From Syngnathus acus (Eukaryota > Chordata > Actinopteri > Syngnathiformes > Syngnathidae), in the NCBI RefSeq assembly GCF_901709675.1, contig NC_051088.1, positions 1,738,664 through 1,802,663 on the forward strand: a stretch of DNA of 64,000 nucleotides. The letters run 5' to 3'. The translations under genes were made by a program, and so were the position numbers. The stretch's first letter is position 1. Every line of letters begins with the position of its first letter. This document shows positions 45,049 through 55,784 of this stretch, in pieces. Under the pieces are notes generated by a model that searched no databases, was not told where the DNA came from, and worked only from the letters and a program-made list of their open reading frames with translations.

Positions 45049-46342
45049 CAGGGGTGGGCAAACTTTTTGACTCGCGGGCCGAACTGGGTTCTAAATTTGG
45101 ACCGGAGGGCCGAACCAGGAGCAGATGGACGTAGTGTTTGTGTGAAGTAATATAAGCGACCTGTAAAGGTCATTGCATAAAAGATTTTGGCCTTTAGTAG
45201 GTAGTAAAGCATGGATATTCCAAACAAGTTTTTTGAAAACAAATGCATTTGTTAACAGCATTAAAAAAAAAAAAATCACTAAAAAACTGCTATCAGTGAT
45301 TCTCATAAAATACGACACTATTATTATGAATAACAGTCTCCATCACTTCAGTGCCTGCAGGTCAGATGAATGAAAAATGTTTATCTTATGAGATCACATC
45401 AAACGGCAAACATTCTGACCAAATATATCATCTTGAAGAATCGGTGAAAGCATACATCCAAATAAAGTAATCAAAACGGCAACACGGTGAGTGGTATCTG
45501 AACATCAGAGCAGAGTTTTAACTCACAAACACCTGGTAACAGAGGTGAGGAAACGGGAAACACTTCCTTAAAGTAAGCCTTAAGAACTTTACAGGTTAAG
45601 ATTAGTCGCAAGCAGGTGGTGCATCAATGTCCTTGAGCATCCTGCATTGTTTGAAAATGAGAATGGTCGCTAGTTTCAATCCCTGCTATGTGTACAAATC
45701 ATATTCAAAATGCATTTTTTTACAACAAACTTGAGAGCCTCCCCTTCATTTTCAGTGGGAACAGTGTTGTTGGTCTCCCTTTTTTGCTAGTGCATCATAG
45801 TCTGGAGTCAAATTTGTTGTGGCAATTCTTAGGAGAGATCCGTTTACCTCGATCTGTGACGGGTGCATGTGGCTGAACGTCACGTCGCGTACGTCGAGCC
45901 AAATTGGCCACTCTTTTAACATTCGGCACTCACTTCTTTTCTTCGGGCCACTCATTTTAATGGAAGGATTCCAGGGGAAGGTTTGTGGGTGGCTTTAGCG
46001 TAAAACTGTATCTGAAAGCTCAGCGAGCGAATTACAAGAATGCTGTCGTCACAGCCCACGCTCTAAATTCGGGACTGATACAAATAGAGCGCGAGTGCGC
46101 CATGTCCGTACTACTGAGTACGTACGTACACGCACTTGTGAGTGTGCACCGAGCTTTCTGACACGGCTTCCGGTAGTAAATGCGCAGGCGAGCGGTTCCC
46201 CATCTACTGGGGAAACGCAGTCATTGCAGGTAAAATGACCAAAAAAAAAGTTTAATAATACAATTAATTCAGGGTTGGCGGGCCGGATTAAACGGTCCCG
46301 TGGGCCGGATGTGGCCCGCGGGCCGTAGTTTGCCCACCCCTG
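45049..46342. mobile_element. hAT element, inner copy, same family as its host
   Basis: 1294 bp with perfect 15-bp ends caggggtgggcaaac/gtttgcccacccctg and target duplication TACTAAAG at 45041-45048 and 46343-46350. A decayed transposase C-terminus is at 45752-45955 on the minus strand. Confidence 0.94.
45752..45955 (-). pseudogene. hAT transposase C-terminal remnant (inner copy)
   Basis: Shows MSGPKKRSECRMLKEWPIWL, DVRDVTFSHMH and TPDYDALAKKGDQ. It is shorter and more decayed than the outer copy's version and closer to the one in 8811-10143. Confidence 0.7.
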
Positions 46343-46622
46343 TACTAAAGCATGGATATTAAAAAAAAGCTTTTTGAAAACAAATGCATTTATTAACAGC
46401 ATTAAAAAAATATTTCACCAAAAAACTACTATCAGTGATTCTTACTAAATACGACACTGTTATGATGAATAACATTTTCCATCACTTCAGCGCCTGCAGG
46501 CCAGATTTATGAAATATGTTTATCTAATGAGGCGAAATCACATCCAACGGCAAACATTCAGACCAAATACATCATCTTGAAGAATCAGTGAAAGAATACA
46601 TCTAAATAAAGTAATAAAGAAA

Positions 46623-46859
46623 TCAATAGTATTGTTGGTTTCCCTTTTTTGCTAGTGCATCATAGTCTGGAGTAAAATTTGTTGTGGTAATTCTTAGGAT
46701 AGAGCCGAGGTGTCGGTCCGTTAACCTAGATCTGTGACGGGCTTTGTTTACGTTCATGTGGCTGAACGTCTTCTCACACACGTAGGTCGAGCCAAATTGT
46801 CCACTCTTTTTTAACATTCGGCACTCAGTGTCCACCTTTCTTTTCTTCGGGCCACTCAT
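46623..46859 (-). pseudogene. hAT transposase dimerisation-domain remnant
   Basis: The minus strand reads MSGPKKRKVDTECRMLKKSG, then FGSTYVCEKTFSHMNVNKAR, RSRLTDRHLGSILRITTT and FTPDYDALAKKG. This is the C-terminal hAT dimerisation motif of Charlie8/GTF2IRD2-type transposases and is the best-kept copy here. The N-terminal and catalytic parts are missing; other copies of the family retain only this end too. Confidence 0.78.
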
Positions 46860-47689
46860 TTTAATGGAAGGATTCCAGGGGAAGGTTTGTGGGTGGCATT
46901 AGCGTAAAACTGTATCTGAAAACTCAGCGCGCGAATTACGAGAATATTGACGTCACAGCCTACACTCAAAATTCGGCACTGATAGATGAAATTACTACGT
47001 ACTACTGAGTACGCACACGCACTTGTGAGTGTGCACCGAGCTTTCTGACACGGCTCCCGGGAGTAAATGCGCGGGCGGGCGCTTCCCCATCTACTGGGGA
47101 AACTTAGTAATTGCAGGGAAAATGACCCCAAAAAAAAATTAAGAATACAATTTATTCAGGTTTGGCGGGCCGGATTTGCCCATGTCTGCCTTAGATCTGG
47201 GAGGACATCTCACAAGACACCCTCCGTCGTCTCATTAGGAGCATGCCGCGACGTTGTCAAGCATGCATACAAGATATTGAAAAGAATTTTGAGTTGCAGA
47301 AATTGGATTTCGGCAAAATGGACGAGCCTGCCATATCATTTTTTCACTTTGATTTTTGGGGTGTCTATATACTGAGCCCTCTGTAGGCTGAAAACTTTTA
47401 TTTCCATCAAAAGATGTGGCATCCTTTTGTTCCTGAGACATTAAACTGTCCATATCAGTATAGATATGCAACATTTTTTTTCACCATTGAAATCTGATGT
47501 GTTTTCAAAGTGTTCCTTGAATTTTTTTGAGCAGTGTATATCAGCAAATATAGTCAAGTTGTAACACACCATAAAAGGGTGCAACCAAATCCTTTGCAAT
47601 TCGACTATTTAAAGGTTGATTGCACCAGTGCTACTTGGTTAGGTTAGTAGTTAGTTAGCACACAATCTAATACAAATTTGTTTACATAG

Positions 47690-48920
47690 CATATTTCAAG
47701 AGCTGCATATGTAACAAAGTGCTTCACATATAGCAATGGGACAAAACCAAAGACAATGATATCAGCAGAACAGTAACAGTCAGCCGAAAGCTAAAGAATA
47801 AAAATGGGTCTTCAAACAAAAAATAGACAGAGAGGGAGACTTGCATAACATTTAAGGAGAGGTCATTCCAGAGAGAAAGAAAGGGCTTAATCTCCTCTGA
47901 GGCTCCACTTAGTCCTCAGTACTTCCAGTAGCATCTGGTCTGCTCAGCTAAGGCACAGGGCAGGTTCGTAGGGATGGAGGAGCTCAGAGAGGTAAATTGG
48001 GGCAAAACAAATTTCACTCCAAAATGTATTGGGAACCAACGGAGATAGGCCAGAATTGTGGTTATGTTCTCTCTCTTACAAGCTCCAGTTCGGAGGCAAG
48101 CAGCAGCTTTTTGGACTTACTGGAGATGCTTGAGGGAGGTCTGGCTGACTCCAAAATAAAGTGCATTACAATAGTCTAGCTGAAATGTAACAAAGACATG
48201 AATTACTGTTTCTAAGTGCTGTTGAGAAAGAAAGGGCTTTATCTTAGTTGGTTGCCTTACAACAACACTGATTTAGCGGTTCAATTTAAAATAATTGCCC
48301 AATGTGGACTATCATCCACATAGCGGTGAAAGGAAATTCCATGTTTTCATTGGATGGGGCAGCAAATACAATAAAAACACCAAGGGGCCCAAAATAGATT
48401 CTTGTGGAAGACCAAAAACAGAGGGGCAGAGCAGGACTCAAAACGACCTATGCTAAGTGTGTCAAACTCCCACGGTGTAATTATATTTGGCCCTCAAAGA
48501 CAAATTGTGCATTGACTTTGTGTCAATACTAAAATTGCAAATTGTCTTCATTTAAAAAAAAAAAGAGATGTTTCTAGCAATTTGTATTATCATTCATCTT
48601 TTAAAAAATGTGAACAGTGCTTACTAGTCTCTGATTTCAAAACTAGTTATTTATTTGTTATGTAGCCTATACTGCATATGAGACATTCATACATTTACTT
48701 GAGTTGAGCCCTCCCGGAAACTATGACCACAATGCAGCCCGTGACAACAATGAATTTGACACCCCTGAGTCCTGGCAGCCAAATAGGATCCAAACCACTC
48801 TAGAGTGCTACCAGTGATGCCAACCTGCTGTTGCAAATGAGCTCGCAGAATATTGTGGTCCATTGTATCGAATGCTGCAATAAGATCCAACAAGACCAGG
48901 TCTATGAGTATGTGCAATCA
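47690..48920 (-). pseudogene. L2 LINE 3' fragment (minus)
   Basis: 48917-48770 reads MHILIDLVLLDLIAAFDTMD and VGITGSTLEWFGSYLAARTQ, L2-type RT motif A and its follow-on. After the hAT MITE, 48450-47790 carries the antisense of the L2 post-RT region (cagagaggtaaattggggca, gggaaccaacggagataggc). No intact frame remains. The 3' end is uncertain. Confidence 0.72.
48454..48767. mobile_element. hAT MITE (gtgtcaaact) in L2 fragment
   Basis: Ends taagtgtgtcaaactc and gaatttgacacccctg, related to the MITE at 42165-42489. It interrupts the L2 RT sequence. Confidence 0.75.
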
Positions 48921-49444
48921 TCTACAAATTATAATTTTCATGTTATTCCCGGAAGATGCCATCTCCCTCAGTTCATCATCGCATGCAGCTGGTCTCGTAA
49001 CTTATCAACACTAGCAAACACAAAAGAGAGAGAGATAGCAAGAGAGATAGAGCGAGGGCGCGAGAGCGAGAGGTCACATAAAAGTCACCCCGCTCCAATG
49101 TTCCTTTGTGTGTCTCTTGTCTTATCTCCATGGTTACCTGAGGCGACAGGAATGTGCAGGCCACCAAGGAATGTCCACAAAACACAATCATTAAACCAGC
49201 CAGGGGCTGTTATCTCAAGCACAAAACACAAGCACAGAAACAGATGGCGCGAGAGAGAGACATAGAGCCAGAGGGAGATAAAACAGAAAGAAAGAGAGCG
49301 AGAAGGAGGAGAGAGAGACAGAGAAGACATCGCCCTGCAATGTAACATTCCACATTGGAAGCAGCTTGGACTCGTTGCCATCATTTGCAGTTGGAAATAC
49401 AAACTGGACCTTAAATTTCCATGCACAGGAAAATGTATAATGTA
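48921..49444. other. GA-rich low-complexity sequence, no gene recognised
   Basis: (GA)-rich blocks at 49024-49070 and 49248-49326. Long frames on both strands follow from the low complexity. Confidence 0.6.
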
Positions 49445-50699
49445 TCGGATTGGCCCGAATATAAGACAACCCCTATTATAAGACGACCCCCTCTTTTTCA
49501 AGACTCAAGTTTGAAAAAAGACTTTTTGACTCAAGTTTGTAAAAATACTATTTGAACACCTAATGTAATTTTTATACAGAAAATAATTACAGTACATCTG
49601 AAACAAATGATAAAATATTTGAGAGAAAAAGCATGATATTTTGCCTCATTCAAATGATACAAAAACTGTCTATCACATCTTAATATTTGAACATTTAAAT
49701 ATGTAAACTAAAGTGCAATTACATTTGTAAATGAATGGCTTCTGGTTTTTGAAATGTAAATAAACCAATATACTGTGATAAAACAATAAAATTGCAATAA
49801 CTGCATTAACCATCAAAGTGAAGTCCAACTGTAACTAGTCTTGAAACAAATCAGCATGAGGAAAAACATTGCAATAAAGTAATGCAAACTGCTACGGCTA
49901 TTGTGGGGAACCTGAGGACTGTATATGGGTGGCTCGGATGGTTATGCTCTTTTCGCCCCCGGGTGTCGGTCAGAACACAGGAGGGAAGACATGGTTCAGT
50001 TTTAAAGTTAAAGTCCCAATGATCGTCACACACACATCTGGGTGTGGTGAAATTTGTCCTCTGCATTTAACCCATCCCCGTGTGATTTTGATCCATCCCC
50101 TGGGGGAGAGGGGAGCAGTGAGCAGCAGCGGTGCCGCGCTCGGGAATGAATTGGTGATCTTTGAGTTTTGATTGCTTTACTGAATTATTGGCAAAAACTA
50201 ATAATGAATAACCATAAATGAAATACTCTCAGCAACACACCAAACATAAGTCATCGATCGAGACAACAAAATACATTTGCTGGCGACCATTAGTCGCCGT
50301 GGCACTGCATAACGGCTACTCGTACGATGCGAAAAAAACTTAAAGGAGCGCGCCGGAGCTGTCAATCAAACGGCGCGCACACGAAGCAAACCGCGATCGG
50401 AGAAACGGCACAACAGTGGACAGTAGTAACAATGAAATGTATATACTCACTTTGTGTCAAAGACGCACACGATCACAACAATATACTCAGTCGATTATGA
50501 GCTCGCCGGAGCTGTCAATCAAACGGCGCGCACACGAAGCAAACCGAGATCGGACAACACCGATACCAGCAACCTTTAACTTACCGCTGCGCACAAGTGA
50601 AAATGGGTATAATGTCTAGACCCCGAATGTAAGACGACCCCCACTTTTTCAGTCTTATTTCAATGCAAAAAACATCGTCTTATAGTCGGGCCAACACGG
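49445..50699. mobile_element. TA element family D (ggcccgaatataagacg)
   Basis: TA at 49443-49444 and 50700-50701. Ends tcggattggcccgaatataa and tatagtcgggccaacacgg. Direct repeats of gccggagctgtcaatcaaac at about 50354 and 50508. A SINE fragment lies at 50005-50160. No transposase frame. Confidence 0.82.
50005..50160 (-). repeat. SINE fragment
   Basis: aaagtcccaatgatcgtcac to gggaatgaattggtgat match part of the SINE at 59061-59341. The tRNA-like head is missing. Confidence 0.85.
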
Positions 50700-50763
50700 T
50701 ATATTTATTTAGGTTTCAGATAGCCAAAATCAGGGGTGACCAACTCCGGTCCTCCAGGGCATC

Positions 50764-50816
<53 letters not shown>

Positions 50817-51688
50817 CTTTATTTATCCCACAGTGGGGAAATGTTCTTGTCACAGCAGTGTACAAGGGTGCAAGAATACAAGAAACAAGTGCCAAATGTA
50901 AAAATGGATAAATAACAGACAAACAAAGACAAATAGTAGTACAAATACCACTAGTAGCGGTAGAGACGAAACAGAAGGAAACCAACACATCATCAGATGC
51001 CGCACGTGTTGTAGAGTCTGACAGCAGTGGGAATGAAGGACCTGTGAAACCTCTCCTTTCTACACCATGGGTGTAATAGCCTGCTGCTGAAGGAGCTGCT
51101 CAGGGACCGCACAATGTCATGGAGGGGGTGAGAGGTGTTGTCCATGATGGATTTCAGCTTAACTAACATCCTCCTCTCACCCACAACCTCTACGGAGTCC
51201 AGGGGAGAGCCCAGGACAGAGCTCGCACTCCTGACCATTTTATTCAGTCTCCCTCTGTCCCGGTCCGTACTGCCCCCTCTCCAGCAGACCACAGCGTAGA
51301 GGATGGCTGAGGCCACCACAGAGTCATAGAAGGTCCTGAGGAGAGCCCTGCACACACCGAAGGACCTCAGTCTCCTCAGCAGGTGGAGGTGACTCTGGCC
51401 CTCCTCGTACAGGGCGTGGGTGTGATCAGTCCAGTCCAGTTTGTTGTTAAGGCGAACACCCAGGAATTCGTAGTTCTCCACTACCTCAATGTCTGATCCC
51501 TGGATGTTAATCGGAACGAAGTGGGGTGCTGTCCTCCCAAAGTTTACAATAATCTCCTTTGTCTTGCCGGTGTTCAGCTGAAGCTGGTTGAGCTCACACC
51601 AGCTGACAAAGTCCTTGATGACCGTCCTGTATTCCAGATCGTTCCCCTCAGAAACATATCCAACAATTGCTGTGGTATCCACAGTGTT
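50764..51688 (-). mobile_element. 5'-truncated Rex1-type LINE with (TCAA)n tail
   Basis: The minus-strand 3' end runs into (TTGA)n at 50764-50815. AATAAA-like tggataaataaag precedes the tail. Only the end of RT and the C-terminal tail remain. Confidence 0.87.
50993..51682 (-). CDS. LINE RT C-terminal region, open fragment
   Basis: 229 codons open through the 5' truncation point: DTTAIVGYVSEGNDLEYRTV (just after the YADD position), LNTGKTKEIIVNFGR, YEFLGVRLNNKLDWTDHT, LLRRLRSFGVCRALLRTFYD, and RRMLVKLKSIMDNTSHPLHD to a stop. This is the RT thumb and tail of a Rex1-like ORF2, a third subfamily in this window. No frame damage, so the insertion is young. It lacks a catalytic core and so cannot be active. 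Confidence 0.85.
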   Translation of the reverse strand: MDTTAIVGYVSEGNDLEYRTVIKDFVSWCELNQLQLNTGKTKEIIVNFGRTAPHFVPINIQGSDIEVVENYEFLGVRLNNKLDWTDHTHALYEEGQSHLHLLRRLRSFGVCRALLRTFYDSVVASAILYAVVCWRGGSTDRDRGRLNKMVRSASSVLGSPLDSVEVVGERRMLVKLKSIMDNTSHPLHDIVRSLSSSFSSRLLHPWCRKERFHRSFIPTAVRLYNTCGI

Positions 51689-51778
51689 TTAGTTGTTTCC
51701 CTCCTACAACGCACCTGATTGAAATGATTAGTATTGTTATCATGCTTGTCCACAGCTTGCTGAGGAGCTGATCATTTG

Positions 51779-52107
51779 AATAATAATAATAACAATGCAC
51801 CAGATTCATATAGCGATTTTCTGGACACTTAAAGATGCTTTACATTGGATACATTTTTCATGTGAAGACACATTCCCACTCTGGTAAACCATTTACATAG
51901 CCACAGCTGCCTTGGACAAGGCTGACGGAAGCGTGGCTACCAGTGTGCGCCAACAGCCCCTCTGACCACCACCAAACATTCCCATCCAGGCATACTCCAG
52001 TGCAAGTGGCACTGGAGGCACTGTGCGAGGTCTTGCCCAAGAACAAGAGCCGGACTCGAACCGCCGACCCTCCGGTTACCGAACGACCCACTCTACTGCC
52101 ACAGCCG
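51779..52107 (-). mobile_element. tRNA-derived SINE (minus), full length
   Basis: On the minus strand a head resembling a tRNA starts near 52107: A box TGGCAGTAGAGTGGG and B box GGTTCGAGTCC. The 3' end has a TTATTATTATT tail at 51779-51795. It splits the composite hAT at gatcatttgaa. Confidence 0.8.
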
Positions 52108-52157
52108 GCACATCAATCACATAAATCAACTGTGTTGGATGAAGGATACATCTAAAA

Positions 52158-52365
52158 CAGGGGTGGGTAATCCCGGTCCTGGAGGCCCGCTGTCCTGCAT
52201 GTTTTCCAGGTCTCCCTGCTGCAACACACCTGATTCAAATTGATCAGGGTTGTTAACCAGCTTCTGCGGACCTGTCTGACCATTTGATTCAGGTGTGTTG
52301 CAACAGGGTGACATAGAAAACATGCAGGACATGCGGCTCTCCAGGATCGGGATTGCCCACCCCTG
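52158..52365. mobile_element. Palindromic hAT MITE
   Basis: 208 bp with target duplication ATCTAAAA at 52150-52157 and 52366-52373. Ends caggggtgggtaatcccggt and atcgggattgcccacccctg. Most of the two halves are inverted copies of each other. Confidence 0.92.
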
Positions 52366-52425
52366 ATCTAAAACATTGAGGAAAGGAGCTCTTGAGGACC
52401 GAAGTCGGTGCCCCCTGCCCTAGAT

Positions 52426-52491
52426 ATTGGTGTTTATTCGTTTATTTCAAACATGTGAAAAGAAATAAGATTACTGTACACAAATGAAAAG

Positions 52492-52522
<31 letters not shown>

Positions 52523-52994
52523 CTATATAAACTAAGAGAGTCGCAAGCAAGATATAACCAAAAAAGAAACCATAAATCATATTCACATGCCTGAAAAGGA
52601 GTGGGAAGAAGTATAACTTAATTGTATGTAATGTATTATAGGTATACAAATTCTATATATGGAAACCTACGGTCCACCCCTGTAATGAAAACATGGATAG
52701 ACAATGGGAAGAGCACAGTTGAACCATACAGAGCTGTTGGTAAAATTGGTGGACAAAAGGTAGAAAAGGATGACTCATTGGTAGTTCATGAATGGATCAA
52801 GGTTGGAGCATGGGTGGAAAATGGGTAGAAGCTATTTGGAACATTGTTTGAACACGTTTGAACAATGTGGGTGGATAACAGGTAGAAACACGTGGACAAT
52901 AATGGGCTCGTTGACTGATGGTATATGATCAGCTCAGGAGTCAGCACACGAGTAGACTAAGGTTGGAACAGAGGAGAGAAAATTGGTTAAGCAC
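52426..52994. other. No gene recognised; (TA)n at 52498-52520
   Basis: 52640-52990 has loosely repeated purine-rich phrases (gtggacaaaaggtag, gtggaaaatgggtag, gtggataacaggtag) suggesting an old tandem origin. Confidence 0.5.
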
Positions 52995-55002
52995 ATGTGG
53001 GTGGTGACGATCCTAGGGGCCATGTTGTCTGGGGCTTCATGCCCCTGGTAGGGTCACCCATGGCAAAAGGGTCCTAGGTGAGGGGCCAGACAAAGCACGG
53101 CTCACAAAGCCCCTTATGATGAAAAAGATATATGGACTCAAATTTCCCTTGCCCGGACGCGGGTCACCGGGGCCCCCCTCTGGAGCCAGGCCTGGAGGTG
53201 GGGCTCGAAGGCGAGCGTCTGGTGACCGGGCCTTCGCCCATGGGGCCCGGCCGGGCTCAGCCCGAAAAGGAAACGTGTGTCCCCCTTTCCATGGGCTCAC
53301 CACCTGTGGGAGGGGCCAAAGGGGTCGGGTGCATTGTGAGCTGGGCGGCGGCCAAAGGCAGGGACCTTGGCGGTCCGATCCCCGGCTGCAGAAGCTGGCT
53401 CTTGGGACATGGAATGTCACCTCTCTGGCTGGAAAAGAGCCCGAGCTGGTGTGCGAGGCAGAAAAGTTCCGACTAGACATAGTCGGACTTGCCTCCACAA
53501 ACAGTTTGGGTTCCAGCCCTCTCGAGAGGGGCTGGACTCTCTTCCACTCTGGAGTTTCCCACGGTGAGAGGCGTCGAGCAGATGTCGGTATACTTATTGC
53601 CCCCCAGCTGGACGCCTGCACATTGGGTTCACCCCGGTGAACGAGAGGGTAGCCTCCCTCCGCCTTCGGGTGGGGGGACGGGTCCTGACTGTTGTTTGTG
53701 TCTATGCACCAAACAGCAGCTCAGAGTACCCACCCTTCTTGGAGTCCCTGGAGGAAGTGCTGGAGAGCACTCCTTCTGGGGACTCCATCGTTCTACTGGG
53801 TGACCAATGCTCACGTGGGCAATGACAGTGAGACCTGGAAGAGCGTGATTGGGAGGAACGGCCACCCAGATCAGAACCTGAGCAGTGTTCTATTATTGGA
53901 ATTCTGTGCTCGGCACGGATTGTCAATAATGAACACCATGTTCAAGCATAAGGGTGTCCATGTGTGCACTTGGCATCAGGACACCCTAGGCCGCAGTTCA
54001 ATGATCAACTTTGTAGTCATGTCATCGGATTTGCGGCCGCATGTTTTTTGATACTCGGGTGAAGAGAGAGGCGGAGCTGTCAACTGATCACCACCTGGTG
54101 GTGGGTTGGTTCCGATGGTGGGGAAAGATGCCGGTCCGACCTGGCAGAACCAAACGTACTGTGAGGGTCTGCTGGGAACGCCTGGCAGAATCCCCTGTCA
54201 GGAAGAGCTTCAACTCCCACCTCCGGCAGAGTTTTTCTCACGTCCCGGAGGAGGCGGGGGACATTGAGTCCAAGTGGACCATGTTCCGCGCCTCCATTGT
54301 TGAGGCAGCCGACCGGAGCTGTGGCCGTAAGGTCGTTAGTGCCTGTCGTGGTGGCAATCCCCGAACCCGCTGGTGAACACCGGCGGTAAGGGATGCCGTC
54401 AAGCTGATATAGGAGTCCTATCAGGCAGTTTTGGCCTGCGGGACTCCGGAGGCAGCTGACAGGTACCGGATGGCCAAGCGGAACGCGGCTTCAGCGGTTG
54501 CTGAGGCAAAAACCCGGGCGTGGGGGGAATTTGGCGAGGCCATGGAGAACGACTTCTGGACGGCTTCGAGGAAATTCTGGTCCACCATCCGGCGTCTCAG
54601 GAGGGGGAAGCAGTGCACCGTCAACACTGTTTACAGTGGAGATGGCGTGCTGCTGACCTCGGCTCGGGACGTCGTGAGGCGGTGGGGAGAATACTTCGAA
54701 GACCTCCTCAATTCCACCTACACGCCTTCCACTGTGGAAGCAGGGCCTGGAGACTCTGAGGCGGACTCTCCAATCTCTGGGGTCGAAGTCACTGAGGTAG
54801 TTATAAAACTCCTTGATGACAGGGCCCCAGGGGTGGATGAGATCCGCCCGGAGTTCTTAAAGGTTCTGGATGTTGTGGGGCTGTCATGGCTGACACGCCT
54901 CTGCAACATTGCGTGGACATCGGGGACGGTGCCTCTGGATTGGCAGACTGGGGTGGTGGTTCCCCTCTTTAAGAAGGGGGACCGGAGGGTGTGTTCCAAT
55001 TA
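52995..55002 (+). mobile_element. Second Rex3-like LINE, 5' half only
   Basis: Starts in 5' UTR-like sequence (ccatgttgtctggggcttca) and runs through endonuclease into RT, ending abruptly after KKGDRRVCSN. The 3' half and (GATG)n tail are absent, opposite to the usual 5' truncation of LINEs. Confidence 0.87.
53390..55002 (+). pseudogene. Rex3-like ORF: endonuclease and RT start
   Basis: Endonuclease: [47 protein letters not shown], then after a frameshift [52 protein letters not shown] (for GDFNAHVG), [13 protein letters not shown] and STDHHLVVGWFRWW. The linker has VRVCWERLAESPVRKSFNSH, and RT begins at KAPGVDEIRPEFLK-like residues (here RAPGVDEIRPEFLKVLDVVG). Three or more frameshifts. Confidence 0.86.
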
Positions 55003-55784
55003 ATAAGGTGCGCCTTTTGTGTGGTCCGGTTGTTTTCTTCCGTAATATACAGGCGTAATATGAAGACCCGACGAACCAATCAAAGGACGTTTTGTTTTTA
55101 CGTAGATCGAGGCAAAAAATCTTTGTGTAAACCTCTGCCGCCATTGATAAATAAATACTACTGTTTGTGCAAATCTGGAAAGTTGTTTTGTGTGGCTTCC
55201 GCCACACAGAGACGTAATAAACAGGCGTAATATGTAGACCCGATAAACCAATCAGAGGACATTACATTTTTACGTAGATAGGGGCAGTAGACCAATCAGA
55301 GGACTTCACGTAACACTTAAACCTCCGCCGCCATTGATATATAAATAATATCGTTTGTGCAAAGAAAACAGCATTAGGACCCTCTAAAATGGCATAGACA
55401 AAGAGATATGCTTACGAGGCACAATTAGAGCTTTCTGGAAAGCCAGGATCATTGCACATGAGCAACGTGACAATGACGAGAGGGAACTAGGCATGTTTAA
55501 TGGCGAATTTACCTAACTGTTTAATTTGGATACAGAAGATGAGGACTTGGACGGATTTGCGTATGAATATCGATTAACAATAATGTGAGTATAGTAGAGT
55601 ACATAGTTAAACAGTAGAATAAAGTACAACCAAACTCAGTGTCTTATTCCCATGACGTTAAGTCATGGCATGTATGCGCCCTATAATTCGGTGTGCCCTC
55701 TGTGTGGATTAAATACAAAATAGACCCCGCAATTCAGTCTGCACCTTTTAACCCGAAGTGTCTTATGGTGCGGAAAATACGGTA
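55003..55784. mobile_element. TA element family E, copy 2 (left end missing)
   Basis: The right end cttatggtgcggaaaatacgg and TA are present; the left about 70 bp are absent at the junction with Rex3. It keeps the sequence interrupted by LINE D, the Penelope-like element and Kolobok in copy 1. Two diverged tandem units of about 170 bp (55010-55180 and 55185-55350) each contain accaatca and ataaataa motifs. Confidence 0.85.

Larger units (their letters stand above)
44888..47188. mobile_element. hAT element, outer copy, in the Tc1 gene
   Basis: Flanked by CCTTAGAC and CCTTAGAT (44880-44887, 47189-47196). Ends caggggtgggcaaac and ttgcccatgtctg. Own DNA is 44888-45048 and 46343-47188. It carries a transposase C-terminal remnant at 46623-46859. 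Confidence 0.9.
43671..47536 (+). mobile_element. Tc1-like transposon interrupted by hAT elements
   Basis: Ends tactgctcaataaaatgaaa and ttttttgagcagtg with TA at 43669-43670 and 47537-47538. Own DNA is 43671-44887 and 47189-47536, about 1.56 kb, the normal size for Tc1. It contains one transposase gene. Confidence 0.92.
50731..52417. mobile_element. Composite hAT MITE holding a LINE, a SINE and another MITE
   Basis: Ends caggggtgaccaactccggt and the complement of gaagtcggtgccccctg. Own DNA is 50731-50763, 51689-51778, 52108-52157 and 52366-52417, about 225 bp. The three inserts are annotated separately. Flanking 8-mers are only partly alike. Confidence 0.75.

Noticed and set aside
49085-49501. 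Serine/leucine-rich minus-strand ORF
   Set aside because: It is the complement of GA-rich low-complexity sequence.
52045-52107. Free-standing tRNA gene
   Set aside because: The A and B boxes belong to a SINE head, with body and TTATT tail attached.
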